Assembly (NCBI RefSeq): GCF_004916905.1
Contig: NZ_SDLV01000002.1
Coordinates: forward strand, 1 to 64,000
Source of the DNA: Chryseobacterium candidae
GTDB lineage: Bacteria; Bacteroidota; Bacteroidia; Flavobacteriales; Weeksellaceae
DNA: 64,000 nucleotides
Direction of reading: 5' to 3'
The position numbers were made by a program, and so were the translations under genes. Below, one piece after another: positions 1 to 6,655 of the stretch. The notes beneath the pieces were generated by a model, which searched no databases, was not told the DNA's origin, and saw nothing but the letters and a program-made list of their open reading frames with translations. Numbering within the stretch: position 1 is the stretch's first letter; every line of letters starts with the position of its first letter.

Positions 1-110
1 CATGTTTACTGTCACAAAAATACAAATTCTATTATTTATTTTTCATTACAAATGATTAAATACGCATAATTAACTCATAATCAAAAAATTAACATTATTT
101 CTATTTTACC

Positions 111-163
111 AAATTTGACCAATTTCGTATAGTAGCATTGTTAAATTTGATCAATTCCGATAT
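111..163 (+). repeat. Imperfect direct repeat upstream of the peptide locus
   Basis: Two copies of about 17-20 bp, at 111-130 and 143-163, share the pattern AAATTTGAYCAATTYCG with two to three differences and start 32 bp apart, about three helical turns. Each copy contains an AATTTGA core that resembles the Bacteroidetes -7 box. They could be paired operator sites or duplicated promoter elements. Function is inferred only from position. Confidence 0.4.
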
Positions 164-240
164 GCTTTTCTTGTATCAGCAAAAAAGCCACTGCATCTTT
201 GCTCCAGGTAAAAACACAATGATATTTTATTTTTTGTATG

Positions 241-251
241 TGTACAGTACA
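241..251. promoter_or_regulatory. Candidate palindromic operator TGTACAGTACA
   Basis: A perfect 5-bp inverted repeat around a single A lies 50-95 bp upstream of the peptide start. Its size and symmetry would suit a dimeric repressor, but no regulator gene is adjacent in the window and an 11-mer can arise by chance. Confidence 0.25.
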
Positions 252-336
252 AAAACTTAAATATAAAAGCTGATCGGCAAAACCCCATGCCAGGGATTAT
301 ATGGCAAAATTAATTATCATAAAAAACAAAATTATC

Positions 337-609
337 ATGAACAAAAAAATTAGAAATTCAGTTTTCGCAGGTGGAATGGCATTCGTATTTGCATTAAATT
401 TTTTAGTACCTAATGTAGTTAAAGCACAAGGTATCGCCTATGGAGATCAAGTACAGTCTTCTAACACTTCACGCCAGGCGCTACCTCCGGGTTCAAGTGT
501 ATCTGCTGTTGCCGCTAGCGTTCTTCTTGCTGTAATGGTTGTTTCAGCTATAGTAGATGGTCTTCACGCTACAGATGATGTTTCAGCAAACGTCCAGAAC
601 TTAGACTAA
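337..609 (+). CDS. Small secreted peptide precursor, candidate SdpC-like antimicrobial peptide
   Basis: A roughly 90-residue precursor with a basic start (MNKKIRNS), a hydrophobic signal segment and a likely signal peptidase site after VVKAQ. The mature part is polar for about 20 residues. It then has an Ala/Val-rich hydrophobic stretch of about 22 residues (SVSAVAASVLL onward) and ends in an acidic tail. There are no cysteines. An in-frame ATG at 301 would add 12 residues; I prefer 337 because it gives a standard signal peptide. The gene sits directly upstream of SdpA-like and SdpB-like genes. In Bacillus, SdpC is the toxin precursor matured by SdpAB and its active peptide is also a hydrophobic helix hairpin. 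The toxin role is inferred from context, since sequence identity to SdpC is not obvious. Confidence 0.6.
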   Translation: MNKKIRNSVFAGGMAFVFALNFLVPNVVKAQGIAYGDQVQSSNTSRQALPPGSSVSAVAASVLLAVMVVSAIVDGLHATDDVSANVQNLD

Positions 610-618
610 TAATGATTT

Positions 619-650
619 AATGGCTCATTGTATTAATGAGCCATTTTTTT
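619..650 (+). terminator. Intrinsic terminator or attenuator after the peptide gene
   Basis: A perfect 11-bp stem (619-629 with 635-645) with a 5-nt loop runs into a T tract at 644-650. It lies between the peptide gene and the SdpA-like gene, only 11 bp before the next start codon. It would let most transcripts stop after the peptide and some read through into the processing genes. Confidence 0.8.
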
Positions 651-660
651 CCTGCCAGTT

Positions 661-1299
661 ATGAAAAAAGCAATTAAAATATTTATCGTTACCTGTGTAT
701 CAATTTATTGGCTTTTTACATTTTTATATAATTCACCCAATAATTTTATAAAGATTGAGTATCAAAAAGAAATGAAAATATTTTCTACTTTTTTTGCTCA
801 GAAATGGAGTTTTTTTGCACCTCCGCCGCAATTTAACTACAAACTTTATTTTACTTATCTGGATGAGAATAAAAATGAAATTGCAGCTTTCGAAGTCTAT
901 TCTTCAATTATAGAATCAAAACGAAATACAAGGCCATTTAATGGAAGAGCCGAAATGGTAGATTATACAATTTATGGATCTATAGAAGGTATCGTTAATA
1001 CAATAGTGAAAGAAAGAACTGAAATAAACACCCAACAACCCGAGCTAAGTCTTAACAATGCCAATCTTCTGGCAGTACAAAAACTCAATGAAGCTCCTGA
1101 ACAAGTTCAGGGTTTTCTTCTCTTGAAAGACTATGCGAAGATTGTTGGAAAAGATAAAATGTCTGCAGATAAGTTAAAGTCAGTAAAATATGTAACAATA
1201 AATATAAATTCCGAGGAAATTAAAAAGTTTGCTAACAGAGAAAGTAAAAAGCCAAATGTTGAATCTAAAGTAATTGCTTTCAGCCCATATCCTTTTTAA
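661..1299 (+). CDS. SdpA-like protein of a peptide toxin maturation system
   Basis: A 212-residue protein with one N-terminal membrane segment (residues about 5-25) and a soluble extracytoplasmic remainder. The motif QKWSFFAPPP near residue 48 matches the W-x-F-F-x-x-x-P signature I associate with SdpA proteins, the partner SdpB needs to convert pro-SdpC to toxin in Bacillus. The SdpB/HTTM-like gene starts two bases after this gene ends, as in sdpAB. It is longer than Bacillus SdpA (about 158 residues), with an extra C-terminal part of unknown role. Very AT-rich. Assignment rests on one motif, topology and synteny. Confidence 0.65.
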   Translation: MKKAIKIFIVTCVSIYWLFTFLYNSPNNFIKIEYQKEMKIFSTFFAQKWSFFAPPPQFNYKLYFTYLDENKNEIAAFEVYSSIIESKRNTRPFNGRAEMVDYTIYGSIEGIVNTIVKERTEINTQQPELSLNNANLLAVQKLNEAPEQVQGFLLLKDYAKIVGKDKMSADKLKSVKYVTININSEEIKKFANRESKKPNVESKVIAFSPYPF

Positions 1300-1300
1300 A

Positions 1301-2194
1301 ATGAAAAAACTATTCCATTCAAATCACTATATATATCTTTCGATTTTCAGGATACTGATATCAATACATGTATTTAAAAAATATTTACAATTATTTTTCA
1401 ATAAGGATCTCATCACCGATGCTACATTTTTGAAAGCAGCACCTGTTAATCCCATATTTCAGATATTTGGAATTCAGCAATCCACTATTTTTCAAAATAT
1501 TAACATTATTCTTAGTATTATAATGTTGCTAAGTATTTTATTTGCCTTTGGGATTTTCAGATATTTCACTCCCTTATTGTTATATATTTCCGTTGAAATT
1601 GTTCAAAGAGCATATCCTTTTATATTAAATGGTGGTGATAATTTATTGAAATTTCTCTTACTGTACATGATTTTTACGGATTGCTACAGATATTTCACAT
1701 TAAATAACAGTACCGGGCAAAAAAAAGACAGTATCAGCTATTTTGTAAATCAAATATCTGTTTTATCTATAAAAATTCATTTATCTTTGATTTATTTCGT
1801 TTCTGCCATATTTAAACTCAATGCTAAAGTCTGGTTCAGTGGTGTTGCCACTTATTATACTTTACAATTAGAAAGATTTAAGGGAACTGAAATGAATAAT
1901 ATACTAGCAAAAAATGGAATTTTTGTGACACTCTCTACCTATATTACTTTAATCTGGGAGTTAGCATTTCCTTTTCTTGCATGGCATAAAACCGGCAAAT
2001 ATGTGGTGTTCGCTCTTGGAATAATGATTCATCTGGGGATATACATTTTTATGATGATCCATGATTTTGAGATCCTATTTATGATGTGTTATGGTTTTTT
2101 CATAAGTGATGAAGAATGGAAAAAGGCTGGAGCCTATTTTCAAAAAATTACATTGCTATTCAAAAGAAAAATATTTAGTAAAGAATATGCTTAA
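1301..2194 (+). CDS. SdpB-like HTTM-domain membrane protein
   Basis: About 297 residues with roughly seven membrane segments. The layout fits the HTTM superfamily, which includes SdpB and vitamin K-dependent gamma-carboxylase-like proteins. Recognisable features are the N-terminal RILIS-type helix, the NGGDNLLKFLLLYMIF segment, and the later IYFVSAIFKLNAKVWFSG and WELAFPFLAWH segments. SdpB acts in the membrane with SdpA to mature the SDP toxin. I start it at ATG 1301, two bases past the sdpA-like stop, rather than at an upstream codon at 1274 inside that gene. Its last 8 bases overlap the next gene, suggesting translational coupling. Confidence 0.75.
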   Translation: MKKLFHSNHYIYLSIFRILISIHVFKKYLQLFFNKDLITDATFLKAAPVNPIFQIFGIQQSTIFQNINIILSIIMLLSILFAFGIFRYFTPLLLYISVEIVQRAYPFILNGGDNLLKFLLLYMIFTDCYRYFTLNNSTGQKKDSISYFVNQISVLSIKIHLSLIYFVSAIFKLNAKVWFSGVATYYTLQLERFKGTEMNNILAKNGIFVTLSTYITLIWELAFPFLAWHKTGKYVVFALGIMIHLGIYIFMMIHDFEILFMMCYGFFISDEEWKKAGAYFQKITLLFKRKIFSKEYA

Positions 2195-3086
2195 GAGATA
2201 TCTGAAACTGAGATTAAAATTATTATTTAAAGCATCAAACCAGAGTATGGATATTGGTGTTTTAGTGAGTATAATGCTTTTATTTTTATTTTTATTTAAA
2301 ACGAATCATAATGGCTATTATGCATTAATTTCATCAACAGTTTTATTTATCATTCATTTTACGCGAAAGGATATTAATTTTTTAAAAAATATTTTAGGAA
2401 AGCAATTCTATATAAGCCTTGCATTAGAATATTTGATAATTTGGGTTTTTATAAATTTATTTTTCGTTTTCAAAGAAAATAACTTTATCTTTTTAGGAAA
2501 TGTTTTTATATGTTTTGTTTTACCTTTTATAAAGCTAAAAAAATACATCGCAAATCCAGGATTTATTAACAAAATCCCTAATGCATTATTAGAGTGGAAA
2601 GCCTATATACGAAAGAATATTATAATTTTCTTTTCCTTTGTATTACTTTCCGGTTTCTTAGGATATCATCCTGCAACTTTGATAATATTAGGATTATGCT
2701 GGTTACATATTCTTTTGCATGTTTATTCGCTACAGGAAAATAAAGAAATTCTCATTCTGCAATTTTCAAGATTAAGATTAGAAAAAAAAATCATATACTC
2801 TTTTCTGATGTGCCTGATGATCTCAATTCCTGCTGTAATCAACTTTGCGTTTTTAAATCCTTTGCAAAAAGATTATATAATTTATTTCATTCTTTATGTT
2901 TTTCTTTCAAATTATGTTATTGTTATTAATAAGTATGTAAATTATAATGAAAAAGTAAAGGTAATCCATGTTAATGATGCAGACTTTTTCAAATTTACAC
3001 TTATTATTGGATTACTAATTCCAGCAATAATTTATATAATACACAACAGAAAATCAGCCTTAAAGAAAATTGCAAAGTATGTTTAG
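2187..3086 (+). CDS. Multispan membrane protein, probable ABC exporter permease
   Basis: About 299 residues, strongly hydrophobic, with eight or nine predicted membrane segments and short basic loops. I do not recognise a named family. Its start ATG lies inside the stop region of the SdpB-like gene and its own stop overlaps the start of an ABC ATPase by 8 bases. The same overlap on both sides argues for tight co-expression. The simplest reading is the permease half of a two-gene ABC transporter that exports the peptide or protects the producer. An upstream in-frame start at 2106 lies within the previous gene and is less likely. Confidence 0.6.
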   Translation: MLKRYLKLRLKLLFKASNQSMDIGVLVSIMLLFLFLFKTNHNGYYALISSTVLFIIHFTRKDINFLKNILGKQFYISLALEYLIIWVFINLFFVFKENNFIFLGNVFICFVLPFIKLKKYIANPGFINKIPNALLEWKAYIRKNIIIFFSFVLLSGFLGYHPATLIILGLCWLHILLHVYSLQENKEILILQFSRLRLEKKIIYSFLMCLMISIPAVINFAFLNPLQKDYIIYFILYVFLSNYVIVINKYVNYNEKVKVIHVNDADFFKFTLIIGLLIPAIIYIIHNRKSALKKIAKYV

Positions 3087-3756
3087 TATACAAAATATCA
3101 CATTGAATTATAACTCCAAAAAAGTTTTAGACAACCTTAGTTTAAATATAAATGAAGGGAACATATTTGGTGTTCTAGGAAGAAATGGTGCAGGAAAAAC
3201 AACTTTATTTGAATCTATTTTTCAAAATACAAAATACAATGGACAAATATTATTACAAAACCAACCTATAAATAAAAGAGATATTTCGTATTTGGAATCT
3301 GAAAATTACTTTTATCCTTATCTGTCAGTTAACGATATTTTAAATCTGTTCATTCATGAGAACGAAGATGAAAAGGTAACAAAACTTACAAGTTTCTTTA
3401 ATATTCCAACAGACTCTATTGTTGAAAAACTTTCATTAGGAACAAAGAAGAAACTTGCCATCCTTTGTAATATTTTAATTGATAGACCCATATACTTATT
3501 TGACGAGCCATTTAACGGACTTGATTTTGAAAGTGTCGAAAAGTTCTATTTTATCATTGATGAACTAAAAAAAAGAAATAAGATCGTTTTAATAAGTTCT
3601 CATATTATGGAAACTCTTACAAATTGTTGTGATCATATCGGACATTTACAAAATGGAAAATTCGCTAAAATTTATCTTTCAGAAGAATACCATTTAATAA
3701 GAACGCATCTTACAGAAGATATTCAGAAAGATTGGGTCTCTTACATCAACATTTAG
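3079..3756 (+). CDS. ABC transporter ATP-binding protein
   Basis: About 225 residues with all ABC nucleotide-binding motifs: Walker A GRNGAGKTT near residue 35, an ABC signature in the form LSLGTKKK, Walker B IYLFDEP and the H-loop histidine in ISSH. It has no fused membrane or C39 peptidase domain, so it is not a double-glycine bacteriocin exporter. ATG 3079 is preferred over TTG 3070 because it repeats the 8-base overlap seen one gene upstream. With the preceding membrane protein it should form a complete transporter, for peptide export or self-immunity in the SDP-like locus. Confidence 0.85.
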   Translation: MFSIQNITLNYNSKKVLDNLSLNINEGNIFGVLGRNGAGKTTLFESIFQNTKYNGQILLQNQPINKRDISYLESENYFYPYLSVNDILNLFIHENEDEKVTKLTSFFNIPTDSIVEKLSLGTKKKLAILCNILIDRPIYLFDEPFNGLDFESVEKFYFIIDELKKRNKIVLISSHIMETLTNCCDHIGHLQNGKFAKIYLSEEYHLIRTHLTEDIQKDWVSYINI

Positions 3757-3775
3757 CATTTAAAAACTAATTTCT

Positions 3776-4312
3776 ATGGACAACAACCTTCTTTCATTGG
3801 AGTATATTTTTATTACTTCAATAGTTATCGCTTTATCCTTTACAGGATGTATTTATGGCATTGCATACTCTATTTCTTATGATAATTTTAGTATGACTGC
3901 CGTTGCTTTTTTTCCTATTCTTTCAATGTTTATTGCCTTTGTGCTTGCTGCTACTATTTTGTTTCTGTCATTAAAGAAATATAAGAATGAAAAAAAAGTA
4001 AATCATATCGCCAATTTTTATTATGTGACTTGTACATTTATTCTTAGTGGCATCATGATTTTTTTGATCGATGTTTTCGTGTATGCTTTAATTGATAAAA
4101 CTTTATCTTTAAAATATGCTGAAACTTTGCAAATGATATCCAGACAATATGCGGTAACCTCAAAAAATATTGATTACGTGAAAAAAATTCCATTTATTCT
4201 TCAAAGTGGAATCATGATATTTACAGGCCTGTTGGCAGGGTCATTTTCGTCGTTATTCATTTTATCACAATATAAAAGCCTAAAAAAACAGCCAGACTTA
4301 CAATCCATTTAA
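3776..4312 (+). CDS. Four-span membrane protein of unknown function
   Basis: 178 residues with four membrane segments, roughly residues 10-32, 42-65, 83-107 and 143-165, and a short soluble loop between the third and fourth. The general layout is reminiscent of DUF4199-type proteins of Bacteroidetes, but I cannot confirm this. It sits 19 bp after the ABC ATPase and 11 bp before the DCC gene on the same strand, so it is probably part of the peptide operon. A role as immunity protein or transporter accessory is possible but not shown. Confidence 0.6.
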   Translation: MDNNLLSLEYIFITSIVIALSFTGCIYGIAYSISYDNFSMTAVAFFPILSMFIAFVLAATILFLSLKKYKNEKKVNHIANFYYVTCTFILSGIMIFLIDVFVYALIDKTLSLKYAETLQMISRQYAVTSKNIDYVKKIPFILQSGIMIFTGLLAGSFSSLFILSQYKSLKKQPDLQSI

Positions 4313-4323
4313 AAATTCACAAA

Positions 4324-4650
4324 ATGAAAGTTATTATTTATGATTCTGAATGTAAGTTTTGTACGAGGTTTTCTCAATGGAGCCAATCTCATGTTAAAAC
4401 GCTGGAAATTATTTCTGTAAGAAGCAAAGAAGCAAGAAAAATTCTTCGTGATAAAGGAATAAAGTTTATAGATCTCCAAACAATCTATTTTGTGAATGAT
4501 AATGAAGTTTGGGTACGGTCAAAGGCAATATTTGAAATATTTGCACACTTTACTTCTCCCTGGAAAATTATTTCTTTTTTCTCTTTTTTACCTAATTCTT
4601 TCACGGATTTCTGGTATAAAATTTTTGCAAAATACAGATACAACTTTTAA
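4324..4650 (+). CDS. DCC-family (DUF393) thiol-disulfide oxidoreductase-like protein
   Basis: 108 residues beginning MKVIIYDSECKFC. The DxxCxxC motif at residues 7-13 and the C-terminal pattern (an S-x-A segment, a PW pair, then the end of the protein near KYRYNF) fit the DCC family. Thioredoxin-like disulfide activity has been proposed for it. DCC and HTTM genes are often neighbours or fused, which fits the HTTM-like gene upstream. The putative peptide of this locus lacks cysteine, so the substrate cannot be a disulfide in that peptide. There is no signal peptide, so it is probably cytoplasmic or peripheral to the membrane. Confidence 0.8.
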   Translation: MKVIIYDSECKFCTRFSQWSQSHVKTLEIISVRSKEARKILRDKGIKFIDLQTIYFVNDNEVWVRSKAIFEIFAHFTSPWKIISFFSFLPNSFTDFWYKIFAKYRYNF

Positions 4651-4660
4651 AAATAAACCT

Positions 4661-5518
4661 ATGAAATACTTATTGATACTACCGTTATTCTTTTTAATAA
4701 CTATCAAAACCAAAGCTCAGGAGATCAATCGTTTTTTCTATGAAGTACAATATAAACCTAAAAAAGATTCTACAAGAAATGAAACTGCAATGATGGTTTT
4801 AGATATTAAAAAAGATCAATCGATCTTTAAAGATTATCAATTAATCGTTTCAGATTCAATCTCCAACGAAGTATTTAAAAAAATGCAAAAAACAGGCATT
4901 TACGAAAATCAGTCAGCACCTCCGAATGTCAGATTTACCTATTCGGTAACAAAAAAATATCCTGATATGGAAGTTCAATATACTGAAGATATTATGAACG
5001 GATTAACTCCTCTTACCTTTGGTTATCAGGAAAAAATAAATTTTGATTGGAAAATTCAGAAAGAAAAGCAAAAAATCGGTGAATATAATGCCCAAAAAGC
5101 AATGTTAAATTTTGCGGGAAGAAAATGGATTGCCTGGTTTTGTCATGATCTTCCTTTTAATGATGGTCCCTATAAATTTAATGGTTTACCTGGACTAATT
5201 GTAAAAATAGAAGATGATCAAAACAATTATTCATTTACCTTAAAAGGAAATAAAAAAGCGAAAGATAACAGTGAAGATTCCCTTATTAAAAAGTTCACTA
5301 ATGGTAATGTGAAAATAGTAGAAAAAGTAAAATTTACAAAAACATTCGAAAATTACAAACAAGACCCTTTAGCTGCTATGAGAAATGAGTTAACTCCTCA
5401 ATTATTAAGTATGACAATGCCTGGAACTGATATGAAGGTAAAAGACTTCATTGAGAAACAAGGGAAAGAAATAAAAGAATCTTACAAGCTAAACAATAAT
5501 CCTATTGAAAAAGAATAA
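4661..5518 (+). CDS. GLPGLI family secreted protein
   Basis: About 285 residues with a signal peptide (MKYLLILPLFF to about TKAQ) and the name-giving motif GLPGLIVKIED in the middle. The GLPGLI family is restricted to Bacteroidetes and has no settled function. It is often encoded near membrane transport genes. I start it at ATG 4661, because the longer reading from 4496 runs through the DCC gene in another frame. It is 10 bp from the DCC gene and followed by a strong terminator, so it closes the putative peptide operon. Predicted periplasmic location makes it a candidate envelope partner of the exported peptide. Confidence 0.85.
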   Translation: MKYLLILPLFFLITIKTKAQEINRFFYEVQYKPKKDSTRNETAMMVLDIKKDQSIFKDYQLIVSDSISNEVFKKMQKTGIYENQSAPPNVRFTYSVTKKYPDMEVQYTEDIMNGLTPLTFGYQEKINFDWKIQKEKQKIGEYNAQKAMLNFAGRKWIAWFCHDLPFNDGPYKFNGLPGLIVKIEDDQNNYSFTLKGNKKAKDNSEDSLIKKFTNGNVKIVEKVKFTKTFENYKQDPLAAMRNELTPQLLSMTMPGTDMKVKDFIEKQGKEIKESYKLNNNPIEKE

Positions 5519-5542
5519 TAAAGTATTTAATAAAAATTATAT

Positions 5543-5569
5543 GAAGGGCAGTATTGCCCTTCTTTTTTT
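5543..5569 (+). terminator. Intrinsic terminator closing the peptide locus
   Basis: Perfect 8-bp stem GAAGGGCA/TGCCCTTC with a GTAT loop, followed by seven T. It lies 24 bp after the GLPGLI stop codon. Confidence 0.85.
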
Positions 5570-5623
5570 AAAGAAGCTTTTATTAAACCTGATTCTATAC
5601 TCAGTGCTATGATTTTTGGAAAC

Positions 5624-5653
5624 AAAAAAGCACCTACATTTCTGTAAGTGCTT
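5624..5653 (-). terminator. Terminator for the leftward tRNA transcript
   Basis: Reading leftward, an 11-bp stem with one mismatch (5643-5653 with 5628-5638) ends in a run of six T on the minus strand. It lies 11 bp past the tRNA 3' end. Confidence 0.65.
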
Positions 5654-5664
5654 GATTTAAAAAG

Positions 5665-5738
5665 TGGTCCCACCTGGGCTCGAACCAGGGACCACCTGAT
5701 TATGAGTCAGGTGCTCTAACCAACTGAGCTATAGGACC
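5665..5738 (-). tRNA. tRNA with CAT anticodon (Met elongator or lysidine-type Ile2)
   Basis: A 74-nt cloverleaf on the minus strand with acceptor stem GGTCCTA/TGGGACC, D-arm AGCTCAGTTGGTTAGAGC, a T-arm with GGTTCGAGCC, and no encoded CCA. The anticodon CAT is at 5702-5704 within loop CTCATAA. Acceptor pairs C4-G69 and C5-G68 resemble those TilS recognises in tRNA-Ile2, so Ile(CAT) is a real alternative to Met. The AT-rich peptide locus ends just to its left. Confidence 0.9.
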
Positions 5739-5800
5739 TCAAAACTTGGTTAAATTTTGTGTTTGCAAAAATAGTAAAATTTCTTTCACTACAAAACTTT

Positions 5801-6199
5801 TTATTGCTTTTCTTGGCAAAGTTCTACCAGCACGCCGTTGGTAGACTTAGGATGAAGAAATACAACTAATTTGTTATCAGCACCTTCTTTCGGTTCTTCG
5901 GAGATAAACTGAAATCCTTCTTTTTTTAATCTTTCTACTTCCTCAAGGATATTTTCAACCCCAAATGCGAGATGATGGATACCTTCTCCCTTTTTATCAA
6001 TAAATTTAGAGATCGGACTTTCTGGATTACTGGCTTCTAGAAGCTCAATTTTACTTTCTCCTGTTTCATAAAAAGAAGTAACCACACCTTCCCTTTCTAC
6101 GGATTCTTTTTTATAGGATTCTTTCCCTAATAATCTGGCAAAAAGCTCATCAGAAATACCTAAAGACTTTACAGCAATACCAATATGTTCTAGTTTCAT
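5801..6199 (-). CDS. mce: Methylmalonyl-CoA epimerase
   Basis: 132 residues of vicinal oxygen chelate fold. It begins MKLEHIGIAVKSL, which carries the first metal-binding histidine. It contains GIHHLAFGVENI in the centre and VLVELCQ at the end with the metal-binding glutamate. The enzyme interconverts the R and S epimers of methylmalonyl-CoA in propionate and branched-chain degradation, in the cytoplasm. Length matches the family. It is divergent from rbfA across a 93-bp gap, and its downstream neighbour is the tRNA on the same strand. Confidence 0.92.
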   Translation of the reverse strand: MKLEHIGIAVKSLGISDELFARLLGKESYKKESVEREGVVTSFYETGESKIELLEASNPESPISKFIDKKGEGIHHLAFGVENILEEVERLKKEGFQFISEEPKEGADNKLVVFLHPKSTNGVLVELCQEKQ

Positions 6200-6276
6200 A
6201 AATACTAATCAATATAATTAAATCGTAAATTTGATACTGTAGTTGAATTTCAAAGTATCAATTCAAACAAAAGTAC

Positions 6277-6284
6277 TAAATTTG
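6277..6284 (+). promoter_or_regulatory. Bacteroidetes -7 box TAAATTTG for rbfA
   Basis: An exact TAnnTTTG match ends 8 bp before the rbfA start codon, implying a very short or nearly leaderless transcript. Confidence 0.55.
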
Positions 6285-6292
6285 CAGAAATT

Positions 6293-6652
6293 ATGGAAAG
6301 TAACAGACAAAGAAAAGTAGCACAGATCATTCAGGAAGACTTCGCGGAGCTTTTCCGCAAACAGGCTTCAGAAAGCAAACAGAGCATATTGGTATCTGTT
6401 TCAGATGTAAAAGTAACTGCCGACTTAGGAATTGCCAAGATTTATTTAAGCATTTTCCCACAGGAATTCCGTACCGCTGTGATGAAGGAGATTGAAGAAA
6501 ACAAACCTCAATACAGAAACTTCATTGGCCAGAAAATGGCAAAGCAGGTTCGTATTATTCCACAACTTAACTTTTACCTGGATACCGCTCTTGATGATGT
6601 TGAAAGACTGGAAAGAGAATTAAGAGGCGAAGGCGACAATCCTGTTTTATAG
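6293..6652 (+). CDS. rbfA: 30S ribosome-binding factor A
   Basis: 119 residues starting MESNRQRKVAQIIQEDFAEL, the typical RbfA N-terminus. The KH-like domain includes VTADLGIAKIYLSIF and a late LNFYLDTALDD segment. RbfA binds the 5' region of 16S rRNA and helps mature the small subunit, especially in the cold. The LolC/E-like permease begins 3 bp after its stop, an arrangement common in flavobacteria, so the two are probably cotranscribed. Confidence 0.95.
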   Translation: MESNRQRKVAQIIQEDFAELFRKQASESKQSILVSVSDVKVTADLGIAKIYLSIFPQEFRTAVMKEIEENKPQYRNFIGQKMAKQVRIIPQLNFYLDTALDDVERLERELRGEGDNPVL

Positions 6653-6655
6653 ATC

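Larger units (their letters stand above)
1..336. other. AT-rich intergenic leader upstream of the peptide gene
   Basis: No convincing gene is visible here. The stretch holds an imperfect direct repeat (111-163) and an 11-bp palindrome (241-251), both described separately. A TAAATTTG box at 142-149 matches the Bacteroidetes -7 consensus and could drive the peptide gene from a long leader. A CAT at 1-3 could be the start of a leftward gene that lies outside the window, but nothing more supports this. Confidence 0.5.

Noticed and set aside
3079-3756. ABC ATPase as exporter of the double-glycine peptide at 13561
   Set aside because: It has no C39 peptidase domain and lies 10 kb away in a different locus.
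4324-4650. DCC protein forming a disulfide in the SDP-like peptide
   Set aside because: The putative peptide precursor contains no cysteine.
5665-5738. tRNA as a proven attachment site of an integrated island
   Set aside because: No direct repeat of the tRNA 3' end and no integrase gene were found in the window; only the position is suggestive.
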